From Candidatus Saccharimonadales bacterium (lineage in GTDB: Bacteria > Patescibacteriota > Saccharimonadia > Saccharimonadales > UBA4665), in assembly GCA_036388415.1 (NCBI GenBank), contig DASVRW010000002.1, positions 727,396 to 791,395 of the forward strand: DNA of 64,000 nt. The letters run 5' to 3'. Below the pieces are notes generated by a model that saw nothing but the letters and a program-made list of their open reading frames with translations, did no database searches and was not told the origin of the DNA. Each line of letters starts with the position of its first letter. The stretch's first letter is position 1. Positions 26,013-35,002 of the stretch are shown piece by piece. The translations under genes were made by a program, and so were the position numbers.

Positions 26013-26768
26013 TTAGGATATGGCCGTGCTCACTAAGCGTAAATCTTCTAACGCACTAGTGAGCATATCTGGCCCATTATTCGTTGTAGCACTAAAAGCC
26101 TGGTAATAAGGGATCTCTGTAAGATGAGCTTGTAGGCCAGCTAGGTCCACAAGCCCAGCTAGGTTATAAGATTGGATCGCCACGTTGAGGTTTTCGTCAA
26201 ATCCTACTTCATCGAGTGCTATTTCGTCCATTTTTAGACCCCTAAGACCTTTTAGTAAAGCATCGGCGCCATAAGCCATAATCGCCACCTGGCCACGCCT
26301 TACGTGAACAGCTTGCGCCTTGTCCCATTTTTCTTTTAATTCGTCTGTGATAGAAGAGTCCGCTGCAAGTGGTGCGTCAAACATTTTGGGTAATTCACTA
26401 TCTGCGAGTTCCATACTCGGCCATATGATAGCTAAGTCAGCACGTAAGGCTTCGCCCGTTTCAAATGGAGATATTTCTTCAATTACGTCTAAGGCGACTT
26501 CCCTGAAAGGATTTGGATCTTGTAGTCGCTCTGGTAATTGCTGCAGGTAATGACTTGCCGCCAGATAGCCAAGTCCTAAAAAGACTTCGCCGGCGTAGAG
26601 GCTGGTTTTATCTGCCTCGGTGATCGGTTGGCCGTCATACCATGTGGTTTTACCATTCCTGACGTACCAAAGCCCTTGGTCAATATCTTCATGATTATAA
26701 TGTGGAGCTTCTTGGGCAATCAAATGGCTATGACCTATGATTACAAGAGCATCAACTTCTTTAGACAT
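26013..26768 (-). CDS. Hypothetical protein, unknown function
   Basis: A 251-residue acidic, mostly helical protein. It starts with a hydrophobic strand ending VIIGHSHLIAQEAP, where GHSH resembles a phosphoesterase or hydrolase loop, but no further motifs support that. Later parts (IEEISPFETGEALRADLAIIWPS, AVHVRRGQVAIMAYGADALLKGL) show no signature I recognise. TAAAAT at 26776-26781 on the minus strand ends 7 nt before the ATG, supporting this start and a leaderless message. No signal peptide. Monocistronic by spacing. Confidence 0.6.
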   Translation of the reverse strand: MSKEVDALVIIGHSHLIAQEAPHYNHEDIDQGLWYVRNGKTTWYDGQPITEADKTSLYAGEVFLGLGYLAASHYLQQLPERLQDPNPFREVALDVIEEISPFETGEALRADLAIIWPSMELADSELPKMFDAPLAADSSITDELKEKWDKAQAVHVRRGQVAIMAYGADALLKGLRGLKMDEIALDEVGFDENLNVAIQSYNLAGLVDLAGLQAHLTEIPYYQAFSATTNNGPDMLTSALEDLRLVSTAIS

Positions 26769-26912
26769 AAGTTATATTTTACAACTATTCATACACTACG
26801 CAAGTAGATGCAGTGTCCCACAGTCGATGCTGAAGTTAAAACAATTACTATTTCGATAATTTATGTATGAAGTTAAGCGATGTTGTAAAAGACTGACTTT
26901 TGCTAGGTATAG

Positions 26913-27524
26913 TTATAGCTGTTCAGCCGAACTAAAGGCTTGTTTTACCGCCGTATTTAGACTGGCGTAAGCAGCATTAAACTTATCCTGGGCTAATGTA
27001 TCCTCAGATTCACATCCGATCGGAGCGTTCATCGAAATGTAATAATCGGGAAGTTGTTTAAGTACATTTGCGCTTGTCATCCTGGTAGCCGTACTTGCTT
27101 CATAATCGCCCTCTTCACGCGTCAGACCCGGGCCAAACTTGTCGGCATCACGAATAAGATCATCGGCGGTTGGCGTCATGAACTGTGAAGGATCAGAAGA
27201 TTCTATACATTTTTTATAGGCATTGACTAATTCATCAGTGTTTACCAGTGTATATTTTGTATCTCCAGCAATCTGTTCGCTGAACTGCAACTTTAAATTT
27301 TTCTCATTTCTTACGATTTTAGTATTTAAACCAGGAACAATAATATATTCTTTGCTCGTATCGGCAGCGGTTTGGCGTGACGCACTATTGGCTGTAGTCG
27401 CAGTCTTAGTGTCTTTATTGCCGTTCATGACATAAAAGCCAACGCCGACAATAAGTGTGAGCGCAATGATTACGAGTAATCCTTCTATCGCACCGAATCC
27501 ATTTTGATTAAATTTTAGTTTCAT
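26913..27524 (-). CDS. Type IV pilin-like (pseudopilin) protein
   Basis: A 203-residue protein with a class III signal: a short basic leader MKLKFNQNG, then FGAIEGLLVIIALTLIVGVGFYVM, where Glu at position +5 after the cleavage Gly and the following hydrophobic helix are the pilin hallmarks. The C-terminal domain is polar with one Cys pair (KKCIESSD, IGCESED). The frame is open 132 nt upstream, but ATG at 27524 sits at the pilin leader and has an AAGG Shine-Dalgarno. It is remote from the main pilus cluster at 37.7-44.2 kb and could be an accessory or competence pseudopilin. Confidence 0.7.
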   Translation of the reverse strand: MKLKFNQNGFGAIEGLLVIIALTLIVGVGFYVMNGNKDTKTATTANSASRQTAADTSKEYIIVPGLNTKIVRNEKNLKLQFSEQIAGDTKYTLVNTDELVNAYKKCIESSDPSQFMTPTADDLIRDADKFGPGLTREEGDYEASTATRMTSANVLKQLPDYYISMNAPIGCESEDTLAQDKFNAAYASLNTAVKQAFSSAEQL

Positions 27525-27750
27525 ACCAGCCTTTTTATTATGCTTATGTTTGATTCGATAGTACTTTATACATGCTGATAATTCAATAGTTTTGATGCTC
27601 AGCGCCACGATGCAAGTGAATTTCATGAATAGCGACTGAGAGGAGTTGGCGACCATACACCGATTTATACAAAATTAGTACTTCGAATACGACAATCTTT
27701 TCAAGTATTAAATCACTCAAGTTATGAAACGAATATTTTCAATGAGTATA

Positions 27751-28851
27751 TTAGAGGACATTTATAAGCGGTTCGAAGTTGTAAAGCTTATTGCGTTCTC
27801 TGGTAGGCGTAAGATCCCTGATCAAACCTGCTTTCACAAATTTTGCAATGAGGTTCAACGTGGTTTGCGTATTTTGAATATTGGCTCGTTTCGCGATGGA
27901 TGTAGGAGTAAATGTCGGTTGCGTAAATAGAGCATCGAGTAAGCTTGATGCGTAAATCGAATTAAATTCAGGCAATCTTTCGCGAAGCCGTCTGTAGAGG
28001 TTTTCGATTCTATCAATTCGTTCTTTAGAAACCTTTGCCTGCTCACGTACAGCTCTCAAGAAAAACTCAATCCACTCTAGCCATTCATCCTGTTCGCTTA
28101 CACCATTTAGTCGCTCATAATAGTCGCGGCGGTGAGTTTCAAGAAATTCTGAAACGTACAAATTTGGATACTTTGTTAAGCCTTTTTCATATAGATATAG
28201 AGGTATTAGCAACCTACCAACCCGCCCATTACCGTCAGCAAAAGGGTGTATTGCTTCGAACTGGTAATGCATGACGGCAGCTTGGATCAATCTATCTGGT
28301 TGGTCATCGCTATGCATATAATGCGCGAGGTTAGAGACAAGAGCGGGAATTTCAGTATGAACAGGCGGAACATAGCTCGCTTCGTCTATGGTTGCGCCTG
28401 GGGGGCCAATATGTACCTGGTGAGTCCTGAATTCACCGGGATTTTTGTTTTTGCCACGTACAGAATTCAAGAGCTCCTTGTGTAGCTCTTTGAAAACATT
28501 TTCATCAAGCGGTTTGTCCTTGAGGAGTTCTTTTCCATAATCTATCGCCAGACGATAGTTGGCAATCTCCCGGTAATCCCTTTGCTTCTCATTTTCTTCA
28601 GTTTCTAGTTCGTCTGCATCGAACTCCAAAACTTCTTCAAATGTTGCTTGCGTTCCCTCGATTTTTGAACTCAAGACAGCTTCTTGTGTCTCAAATGTTC
28701 TACGTATGATGGTTGGATTCAATAACCGATTAACCGCTTCATCATATCTTGCTACCGCATCCCTAGCATCAGTTAATAAACTTATAAGAGGCGTAAGATC
28801 AATATGGGGCGGTAGCTGAGGAGGTGTAAAGGGTTGTTTTGTCATAATCAT
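27751..28851 (-). CDS. Fic-family protein with N-terminal inhibitory helix and winged-helix tail
   Basis: A 366-residue Fic protein. Residues 60-66 carry the inhibitory motif (SSKIEGT, with Glu65 expected to block the ATP gamma-phosphate), and the active loop HPFADGNGRVGR starts at His202. The C-terminal region (about 300-366) resembles a winged helix (TPTSIAKRANIQNTQTTLNLIAKFVKAGLI). This architecture is common in class II Fic proteins, often annotated as Fic/DOC or transcriptional regulator; they AMPylate themselves or other proteins. Two palindromes directly upstream (28859-28904) suggest autoregulation. No antitoxin gene is adjacent, as expected when inhibition is in cis. Confidence 0.92.
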   Translation of the reverse strand: MIMTKQPFTPPQLPPHIDLTPLISLLTDARDAVARYDEAVNRLLNPTIIRRTFETQEAVLSSKIEGTQATFEEVLEFDADELETEENEKQRDYREIANYRLAIDYGKELLKDKPLDENVFKELHKELLNSVRGKNKNPGEFRTHQVHIGPPGATIDEASYVPPVHTEIPALVSNLAHYMHSDDQPDRLIQAAVMHYQFEAIHPFADGNGRVGRLLIPLYLYEKGLTKYPNLYVSEFLETHRRDYYERLNGVSEQDEWLEWIEFFLRAVREQAKVSKERIDRIENLYRRLRERLPEFNSIYASSLLDALFTQPTFTPTSIAKRANIQNTQTTLNLIAKFVKAGLIRDLTPTRERNKLYNFEPLINVL

Positions 28852-28858
28852 TCTTCAT

Positions 28859-28904
28859 TTCTAATCGATTAGAATTAGCATACACGTAACTCTAATCGAT
28901 TAGA
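28859..28904. promoter_or_regulatory. Two palindromic operators upstream of the fic gene
   Basis: Perfect palindromes TTCTAATCGATTAGAA (28859-28874) and TCTAATCGATTAGA (28891-28904) have centres 31 bp apart, about three helical turns, so dimers would bind on the same face. Further half sites (TCTAAT near 28931, ATTAGAATTAG near 28950) follow. The first palindrome begins 8 bp before the fic start codon, a repressor-like position. Confidence 0.75.
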
Positions 28905-29071
28905 ATTATACTCTCATTAACTCTAATATCAAGCCCTAAATTAGAATTAGGGCAAATGTATCTCTAAATATGCGGTGTCTGACAAGGTGAAATGTTGGCT
29001 ATTACATTATTGTAGAAGGAGTGCATATGTACCGACGAAGAATAAGGTTACGGCACAGTAAGCACACGGCA

Positions 29072-29109
29072 TAAAATAAAAGAACTCTGTGCAGAGTTCT
29101 TTTATTTTA
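29072..29109 (-). terminator. Terminator of tRNA-Pro
   Basis: Perfect 18-bp inverted repeat (29072-29089 with 29092-29109). On the minus strand it runs from an A-rich arm through GAACTCTG/CAGAGTTC into TTTTATTTTA, 14 nt after the tRNA. It can also act on the plus strand. Confidence 0.82.
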
Positions 29110-29122
29110 AAGGTTTCAATTG

Positions 29123-29198
29123 TGGTCGGGGATAAAGGACTCGAACCTTCGACCTCGCGGTCCCAAACCGCGCGCGCTACCAACTGCGCCAATCCCCG
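29123..29198 (-). tRNA. tRNA-Pro (TGG)
   Basis: Minus-strand cloverleaf: acceptor CGGGGAT/ATCCCCG, D-arm TGGCGCAGTTGGTAGCGC, anticodon stem CGCGG/CCGCG with loop TTTGGGA (anticodon TGG), T-arm GAAGGTTCGAGTCCTTT, discriminator A and an encoded CCA at 29123-29125. Confidence 0.97.
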
Positions 29199-29322
29199 TT
29201 ACTACGATGCGTAACAGATAGGAATTATACTGTAATTGTCTGCAAATAGCCAACTTTTCTGTGAGTGTCGTCGATGTGCTTGAACTTAGACAGCCACTGC
29301 TACGTATCTGTTCAGTAGGTCT

Positions 29323-30123
29323 CTAATCGCTAATCTTGCGGATATATTGGATTGAGCGGGCTTGTCCAGTTGTTTCATCGATATCAGCAAGGACTGCGTT
29401 GCATTGCAGACGACCAGTAGATTCAAGCGTATTGCGGCTAGCCTGGCCTGTTTTCCAGCGATTTATAATGACATCGAATTCGACGCCGAGGCACGAATCC
29501 ATGCTGCCGCACATACCGACATCACTGATGTGCGCCGTGCCGCCCGGTAACACCATGGCATCAGCTGTCGGCACGTGCCAGTGATCGCCAACGACGAGGC
29601 TGGCCCGGCCGTCGAGATAGCGGCCGATGACAAACTTTTCGCTGCTGTAATCGCCATGAAAATTAACGATTGTTGCTATCTTCGGCACGTCTTTTTGACT
29701 GTCGATAATTTGATCTACAATAGTGAGCGGATTATCGACAGGCTTGGCGGCATCGCGGCCAACAATCTGACCGAGTAAGCTGACGATCAATATATTACCT
29801 TTGCTGGTATTCAGATATTTATAACCTAGGCCCGGCGTACCTTCGGGATAATTGGCTGGTCGGATAATAGGCTGAGCCGGATCGTTCATAGCTTGAATAA
29901 TTTCATCACGGTACAAACTCCAGTTGCCGCCGGTACAAAAATCAATTCCCATCTTTCGTAACCTGGCAAAATCTTGCAGTGATATACCCTTGCCTTCGGT
30001 TGTATTTTCGGCCTGCGCGATGACCACGTCTACATTGCACGAGCGGCGTATTTCCGACAGCATTTTTTCGACAGTCTGCATGCCGAGTTCACCCATTATG
30101 TCGCCGAGGTAGAGAATATTCAT
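29323..30123 (-). CDS. YmdB-family metallophosphoesterase
   Basis: A 266-residue protein of the TIGR00282/YmdB family, dinuclear-metal phosphodiesterases; B. subtilis YmdB hydrolyses 2',3'-cyclic nucleotides and affects biofilm and motility decisions. Metal-site motifs: GDIMGE near the start, QAENTTEGKG, GGNWSLY (usually GNHTWD), VNFHGDYSSEK and GDHWHVPTAD with GGTAHISDVGMCG. The first domain motif GGNW lacks the usual His after Asn, a deviation. ATG at 30123 overlaps the CYTH gene stop as ATGA, so the two are translationally coupled. The block ends with rny upstream; rny-ymdB pairing is widespread. Confidence 0.92.
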   Translation of the reverse strand: MNILYLGDIMGELGMQTVEKMLSEIRRSCNVDVVIAQAENTTEGKGISLQDFARLRKMGIDFCTGGNWSLYRDEIIQAMNDPAQPIIRPANYPEGTPGLGYKYLNTSKGNILIVSLLGQIVGRDAAKPVDNPLTIVDQIIDSQKDVPKIATIVNFHGDYSSEKFVIGRYLDGRASLVVGDHWHVPTADAMVLPGGTAHISDVGMCGSMDSCLGVEFDVIINRWKTGQASRNTLESTGRLQCNAVLADIDETTGQARSIQYIRKISD

Positions 30124-30719
30124 GTGATGTGCTTTGCCTGTAGCCACTGCGGCGCGGGGTCATTGAAGCTGATTATAGACAGTGTGTTGAACTCGTCATC
30201 CGATACATTGTATTCAGCTCGATACACTACCTCGACTGTCCCATGCACCCTTCTTTCCCAATCTAAATCTAGTTTATGGGCCAAATCAGCTAGAGACTGC
30301 TCGTCGGAACCTTCGATTTCAATATAGGGCTGTGCCCACGGCCATTCGTCCAACTCAATCTCAAAATTATTAAGACGCCAGCTTTCACGCCTCGTTTCCT
30401 GATATGATTTTGCGGTTAATCCCAGTTGTTCGAGGAACGTACAAGCCTGCTCAAAACTATCGACCTGCATATTAACCTCAAGTGTGCCATGTAGACTGCG
30501 GTCGTTGAGTTGTTTATAGGTCATTGTAACCTTATTCCCCTCATCCCGAACTCTGGCTAAGCCATTTTTGCTCGTATACAACCGACCATCGGGAAAATCA
30601 TACATCCGGCGGCGCATGAGCCGCATGGGCTGGGCACACACAGCGCCGAGCGACAAAAGCTTGGCGCGGAGTGCATCATGATCAGCGTGGAGGAATTTTA
30701 CTTCAATTTCAGGCTTCAT
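30120..30719 (-). CDS. CYTH-domain protein (CyaB / thiamine triphosphatase-like)
   Basis: A 199-residue protein with the CYTH signature EIEVKF at residues 4-9 and the charged beta-tunnel strands that follow: LYTSKNGLARVRDEG, VTMTYKQ, LEVNMQVDSFEQAC, RRESWRLNNFEIELDEWPW and PYIEIEG. CYTH proteins bind triphosphate compounds and metal; members hydrolyse triphosphates or act as class IV adenylyl cyclases. The exact reaction cannot be deduced. It sits 11 nt downstream of rny and overlaps ymdB by 4 bp, so it belongs to one RNA-metabolism-like operon. Confidence 0.88.
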   Translation of the reverse strand: MKPEIEVKFLHADHDALRAKLLSLGAVCAQPMRLMRRRMYDFPDGRLYTSKNGLARVRDEGNKVTMTYKQLNDRSLHGTLEVNMQVDSFEQACTFLEQLGLTAKSYQETRRESWRLNNFEIELDEWPWAQPYIEIEGSDEQSLADLAHKLDLDWERRVHGTVEVVYRAEYNVSDDEFNTLSIISFNDPAPQWLQAKHIT

Positions 30720-30730
30720 AAGCTATCTGA

Positions 30731-32245
30731 TTATTTAGCAAACTCGATGGCCCGTGTCTCACGGATGACATTGACTTTGATCGTACCAGGATATTGCATG
30801 CTTGATTCAATTTTAGTGGCGATATCACGGGCCAGCTTGATGGCAGTTAGGTCGTCGACCTGGTGCGGTTTGACGAAAACGCGGACTTCCCGCCCGGCGC
30901 TGATGGCATAGGATTTTTCAATACCGGGAAAGCCGTTGGCAACGTTTTCGAGGTCACGCATGCGTTCGCCGAAGTTTTCGGCAGATATGTTGCGGGCACC
31001 GGGTCGTGATGCACTAATCGCGTCAACGACGCGGATAATGAGCGCTTCGACGCTGGTGGCTTCGATGTCGTCATGGTGTTGTTCGGCAGCGAGGGCGACC
31101 TCTTCGGGCGCGCCGTATTTGCGGAGCATCTCACCGCTGATGTGGTGGTGCTTGCCTTCCATTTTGTGCGTCAGCGCTTTGCCGAGATCATGCACTAGGG
31201 CCGCATATTTGGTGATTTTGACATTTGCGCCGACTTCTTCAGCAATCATCCCGGCAATATGCGCCATTTCGGTACTGTGCTTCAGGACATTCTGACCGTA
31301 ACTGGTGCGGAATCGCAGCTCGCCAAGTAAGTGTAAAACTTCTTTTGGAATACCAATTATGCCGACTTCACGAGCGGCGTCTTCACCGGCCCGGAGCACA
31401 TCTTTTTCAACGTTTTTTTGTGCTTTTTCGACAACTTCCTCAATGCGGCCAGGATGGACGCGGCCGTCTTTTAATAAAAGTTCGAGAGCCTGGCGGGCGA
31501 CTTCGCGGCGAACGGGATCGAATGAACTGAGGACAATATAGCCTGGAGTATCATCGACCATAATGTCGACGCCGGTCGCCCGTTGCAAAGCTTGAATGTT
31601 GCGGCCTTCTTTGCCAATAATACGGCCTTTCATTTCTTCGTCTTCGAGCTTGACGCTCGTGACCGTACGCTCAGCCGTGACTTCACTGGCCATACGCTCC
31701 ATGGCGGTGGTGATAATCAGCGCGGCCTTTTCTTCAGCATTGTCGCGGGCTTCGTTTTGCATTTTATTGATCATACCGACAAGGTCATTGCTGATGTCAC
31801 GCTCGGTCATTTGCATTAATTTTTCTGCTGCATCGGCCTTACTCAGTTTGGCGACTTTTTCAAGTTTTTCCTGCTGTCTGATACGAATATCACGAATTTC
31901 ATTTTTGAGTTTTTCAACTTCTTCTTCGCTGTTGCGCAGGCTGGTGGTGCGTCTGTCGAGTTCGTCGAGCTTTTTATCAAGTGATTCCTCGCGGGTGATA
32001 ATGCGGGCTTCAAGATCTTTGAGCTCGCTACGCCGTGTTTGCTCGTCCCGGCGGGCTTCGTCTGCCAATTTTGCGGCTTCCTCGCGAGCCTTGGAAAGTG
32101 TTTTTTCGGCCTCTTTCTTAGCTTTTTCCTGTTCTTTGAGAGCCTGCTCTTGGGCTGAGCCAACTTTTTTGTTGTTCAGCACGGTATGCGCCCCGAATCC
32201 TATTCCTAACCCTATCAGGGCAAGAATAATGGTAATTGGATCCAT
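30731..32245 (-). CDS. rny: Ribonuclease Y
   Basis: A 504-residue membrane-anchored endoribonuclease that initiates mRNA decay. Order: N-terminal hydrophobic helix (about 3-20), a long Lys/Glu/Ala coiled coil (about 25-190), a KH domain with GRIIGKEGRNIQALQRATGV, and an HD domain with HSTEMAHIAG and HDLGKALTH carrying the metal-binding His-Asp. The C-terminus EFAK is intact and the length is typical. The Shine-Dalgarno AAAGGA stands 8 nt before the ATG. It is the first gene of rny-CYTH-ymdB. Confidence 0.96.
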   Translation of the reverse strand: MDPITIILALIGLGIGFGAHTVLNNKKVGSAQEQALKEQEKAKKEAEKTLSKAREEAAKLADEARRDEQTRRSELKDLEARIITREESLDKKLDELDRRTTSLRNSEEEVEKLKNEIRDIRIRQQEKLEKVAKLSKADAAEKLMQMTERDISNDLVGMINKMQNEARDNAEEKAALIITTAMERMASEVTAERTVTSVKLEDEEMKGRIIGKEGRNIQALQRATGVDIMVDDTPGYIVLSSFDPVRREVARQALELLLKDGRVHPGRIEEVVEKAQKNVEKDVLRAGEDAAREVGIIGIPKEVLHLLGELRFRTSYGQNVLKHSTEMAHIAGMIAEEVGANVKITKYAALVHDLGKALTHKMEGKHHHISGEMLRKYGAPEEVALAAEQHHDDIEATSVEALIIRVVDAISASRPGARNISAENFGERMRDLENVANGFPGIEKSYAISAGREVRVFVKPHQVDDLTAIKLARDIATKIESSMQYPGTIKVNVIRETRAIEFAK

Positions 32246-32471
32246 TATTGGTCCTTTCTATTCAGTTCAGATGTTTTAATACCGCAACGTATGAGCAATC
32301 GCTATCACTTCACTAGCTATATGGAGGGATTATTATCTGAAAATCGAATGTCGTTATGGTGATTATAGAAAATGTCGTCAGGATGTACTTATGAAAAAGT
32401 AGTTAACCCTACCATAAACTATACGCTTTACGCCTGCAAACCGTCAAACTTTCGCTGATGGCAGCAGCAAA

Positions 32472-32864
32472 TCAGCCTTTTGGCTGGGTAATATGGACTT
32501 CAGTACCGTATACTGGCATGGCTATACCGTCAGTTTCTCCTGCCAACAAACGCGTTATGGCATCCGAGCGCCATTCGTCGCCGCTGGTTGCAATAATCGG
32601 CGCATGCAGGGCATATGACAGTGCGTTGGCAACGGTTAGCCCTATCCGAAGACCAGTAAAGCTGCCAGGTCCTGCGTAGCAGGCGATTGCATCGATATCG
32701 TTTAGGTTGTAGGAATGAGCACTTAGCATATGCCGTACGGTGTCATGAAGCGTTTCAGCAAGTTGCCGGTGGGCCATCCACGTCTGACTGGCAAGCTGGC
32801 GGGTGTCCTCATACAGCCCTATTTCGGCCTCCGGTTTATCAGTTCGTATCGTGAGAATGATCAT
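32472..32864 (-). CDS. tsaB: Short TsaB-like protein (tRNA t6A modification)
   Basis: A 130-residue protein matching the N-terminal ASKHA domain of TsaB, the scaffold partner of TsaD in threonylcarbamoyladenosine formation on ANN-decoding tRNAs. The signature CYAGPGSFTGLRIGLTVANAL is followed by a short variable region and the frame ends, whereas E. coli TsaB is about 230 residues. No frameshift or remnant of the second half is visible downstream, where a 226-bp gap to rny follows. It starts 2 nt after tsaE. It is either a reduced but functional form or truncated. Confidence 0.85.
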   Translation of the reverse strand: MIILTIRTDKPEAEIGLYEDTRQLASQTWMAHRQLAETLHDTVRHMLSAHSYNLNDIDAIACYAGPGSFTGLRIGLTVANALSYALHAPIIATSGDEWRSDAITRLLAGETDGIAMPVYGTEVHITQPKG

Positions 32865-32866
32865 GT

Positions 32867-33331
32867 TTATATTTCTCCGTCCGGCATAAGATACGACTGA
32901 CCCGGCTGATATTCAATCGTAATGTCCCGTTCGTGTTCGCTCTTGCTAATAATATTGATACTCAGTCTGGTGCTAGGCAGTACGCCGGCAACAATTTCAC
33001 TCCATTCAATGACAGTAACTGCCAACGGATCTTCGAGTGCTTCGGCTAGTTCAAGCGTCATAATTCCAGCTTCGTGAAGCCGATAAAAGTCAAAGTGATA
33101 TAGCGCCAGCTTTTTGCCCGGGGATGTGTATTGGCGACCGATCGTAAATGTCGGACTGGAAACATGGTCCTGACTTCCCATACCGCGAGCGAGCCCACGC
33201 ACGAATGTAGTTTTGCCGCCACCGAGATCACTATTCAGTGCTATAACCTCGCCGCCACGCAGTTTGGCTCCGATCTGAGCGGCCAGACTTTCGGTTTGCT
33301 CTGAACTGTGCGATTTTATTTGAAATGTCAT
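32867..33331 (-). CDS. tsaE: tRNA t6A biosynthesis ATPase TsaE
   Basis: A 154-residue P-loop ATPase of the t6A pathway that recycles the TsaB-TsaD complex. Walker A is LGGGKTTFVRG; downstream are SSPTFTIGRQY, HFDFYRL and VIEWSE, the family signatures. Start candidates are ATG at 33331 and 33343; both lie inside the preceding lamin-tail gene, giving an overlap of about 100 bp in another frame. Codon-level conservation up to the P-loop requires such a start. tsaB follows at once, so the two are cotranscribed. Confidence 0.93.
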   Translation of the reverse strand: MTFQIKSHSSEQTESLAAQIGAKLRGGEVIALNSDLGGGKTTFVRGLARGMGSQDHVSSPTFTIGRQYTSPGKKLALYHFDFYRLHEAGIMTLELAEALEDPLAVTVIEWSEIVAGVLPSTRLSINIISKSEHERDITIEYQPGQSYLMPDGEI

Positions 33332-34883
33332 GACGGTATTCATACAGTCCGTATAGTACCGCACAGGCCGCTACAGCGACAAGTATCCCTGGGTGAATTG
33401 GCGGCTTCGGTTTTACGTCGCTCGTTGCGCTGAATGTCGCGGTATTAGCTTTTTTGGTTTTTTCAGTTTTTTTGGGTGCTTTAGCTTTTTTGGTCGCTGA
33501 GGTGCCCTTGATTTTGGGAGTTGACGTTTTGGCAGTCGATTTTTTGGCAGTCGCTGCCTTGGTAGATTGCTTCGTAGTAGCAGCGGTTGCTTTTGCGTCC
33601 GCTGCCTTGGATGTCGATTCAGCCGTTATTACATTAACAGCTCCGGGTGTCGCGCTCGCAGTCCACTGCCAAATGCCGCCACTGAGCGCCCAAGCCATGT
33701 TGTCGCTTGCGGCGCTGTATGCTGTTGCCTGACTGGCAATCGATTTTGATGGATCGCGTAACCTGACTTGGCTGCCGGAATTTGTGAGAGAAAGCCGGGT
33801 ATCGCGAGCATAGAATGCTCGGTAGCTCTGTGCAGGGACGATGGTAGCGTCAGTAAATGTGAAACTGCGCAGTGTGGTCGTGCCGACCTCAATACTATAG
33901 CCGCGCAGGTCAAAATCAGTCCTATTCGAGTTGTATAGTTCAATGAATTCATCGGCAGAGTCAGTCAGCGGGCTAGCCGGGTTTGGCAATATCTCTGTAA
34001 TGAGCGGGGCCAATATTGTAGTGGTTTCAGCCGTTTCATTCGCAGGCTGTAGCGGTAGTGTCGTCCCGCCTTCGTCAACAGGCGGATCAATTGGATTGTC
34101 GTCAGGGTTATCGGTGTCATCAACCGTGGTCTCGCCCGATGAAGGCGGTTCCGGAGTCGGTGTCACGATGACTAGAATAGGTGGCACCCAGGCTGCAAGC
34201 GGCGTGAGATCATCTTTAATCATAAAGCTAGTCAGATTATTGTCGATAGTGGTGTATTCATCATCGTCATTTGGAATGCGCTGCTGGCTCTTGCCGGTGC
34301 CGGGCTTTGACATGACATTCCATGGCATAACCGGGTTTGATGCCGGATCGAGCCACATGATCCGGTCATGGGCCACGGTATCTATCGCCGTTGCTGTTGG
34401 CGTCATACTGAGTAATTGTAATCCGCCACCCGTATCGGTCATGAGGTGCGAACTGGACGGATCATATACTTGATCCGGCTGAACGTTGTTCGGTTCGTAG
34501 TCAGTACTACTAATCAGATAATAATCGTGGGCCGCAATGACGCCCGATAGCGTAATGGAATTACTTGCAGTGATGGCTGTATTCCAATTCGGCAAGCCTG
34601 TCTTGACGGCTGTGGAGTTATAAAACTGGATTTTCCACTGCGAACCAGTCGTGTCTGCGGAGTCACTAAAATCAATGTCCGTGTCAGTCGCATTGTATAA
34701 CTCGATATACTCCTCGGAAGCACTACCACCATTAGTCTGGAACTCGGTAATAAACACATCTGGCGTGCTCCGTACGGTGACACTGGGCGATGTGTTTGCC
34801 GACGCATAAACCGGTAATGCGGTGAGTAATACACATAGTAGAGTTACAAATCCTACCCTGAGCCGTCTGGTAATCTTCTGCAT
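33231..34883 (-). CDS. Surface protein with two lamin-tail (LTD) domains
   Basis: A 550-residue secreted, membrane-anchored protein. A signal peptide (FVTLLCVLLTALPVYASA) is followed by LTD domain 1 (VFITEFQTNGGSASEEYIELYN) and, after a Thr/Pro/Asp-rich linker, LTD domain 2 (PLITEILPNPASP with DEFIELYN). Then comes a Lys/Ala/Thr repeat zone rich in KKAKAPKK, a hydrophobic helix (ILVAVAACAVLYGLYEY) and a basic cytoplasmic tail. LTD domains are immunoglobulin-like and common in CPR surface proteins. TACTAT at 34891-34896 ends 7 nt before the ATG at 34883. The last 100 bp encode the tail and the start of tsaE in two frames. Confidence 0.85.
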   Translation of the reverse strand: MQKITRRLRVGFVTLLCVLLTALPVYASANTSPSVTVRSTPDVFITEFQTNGGSASEEYIELYNATDTDIDFSDSADTTGSQWKIQFYNSTAVKTGLPNWNTAITASNSITLSGVIAAHDYYLISSTDYEPNNVQPDQVYDPSSSHLMTDTGGGLQLLSMTPTATAIDTVAHDRIMWLDPASNPVMPWNVMSKPGTGKSQQRIPNDDDEYTTIDNNLTSFMIKDDLTPLAAWVPPILVIVTPTPEPPSSGETTVDDTDNPDDNPIDPPVDEGGTTLPLQPANETAETTTILAPLITEILPNPASPLTDSADEFIELYNSNRTDFDLRGYSIEVGTTTLRSFTFTDATIVPAQSYRAFYARDTRLSLTNSGSQVRLRDPSKSIASQATAYSAASDNMAWALSGGIWQWTASATPGAVNVITAESTSKAADAKATAATTKQSTKAATAKKSTAKTSTPKIKGTSATKKAKAPKKTEKTKKANTATFSATSDVKPKPPIHPGILVAVAACAVLYGLYEYRHDISNKIAQFRANRKSGRSDRSQTAWRRGYSTE

Positions 34884-35002
34884 GGGCATCATAGTAATCA
34901 GCACTCGGCGCCATCGCAAGCAATAGCGTCATATATTTCATTTTTCTACAACAAATTACTTCGTGAACAGCGCCGTATTATATTCCGCGCTATACTGTGA
35001 GT

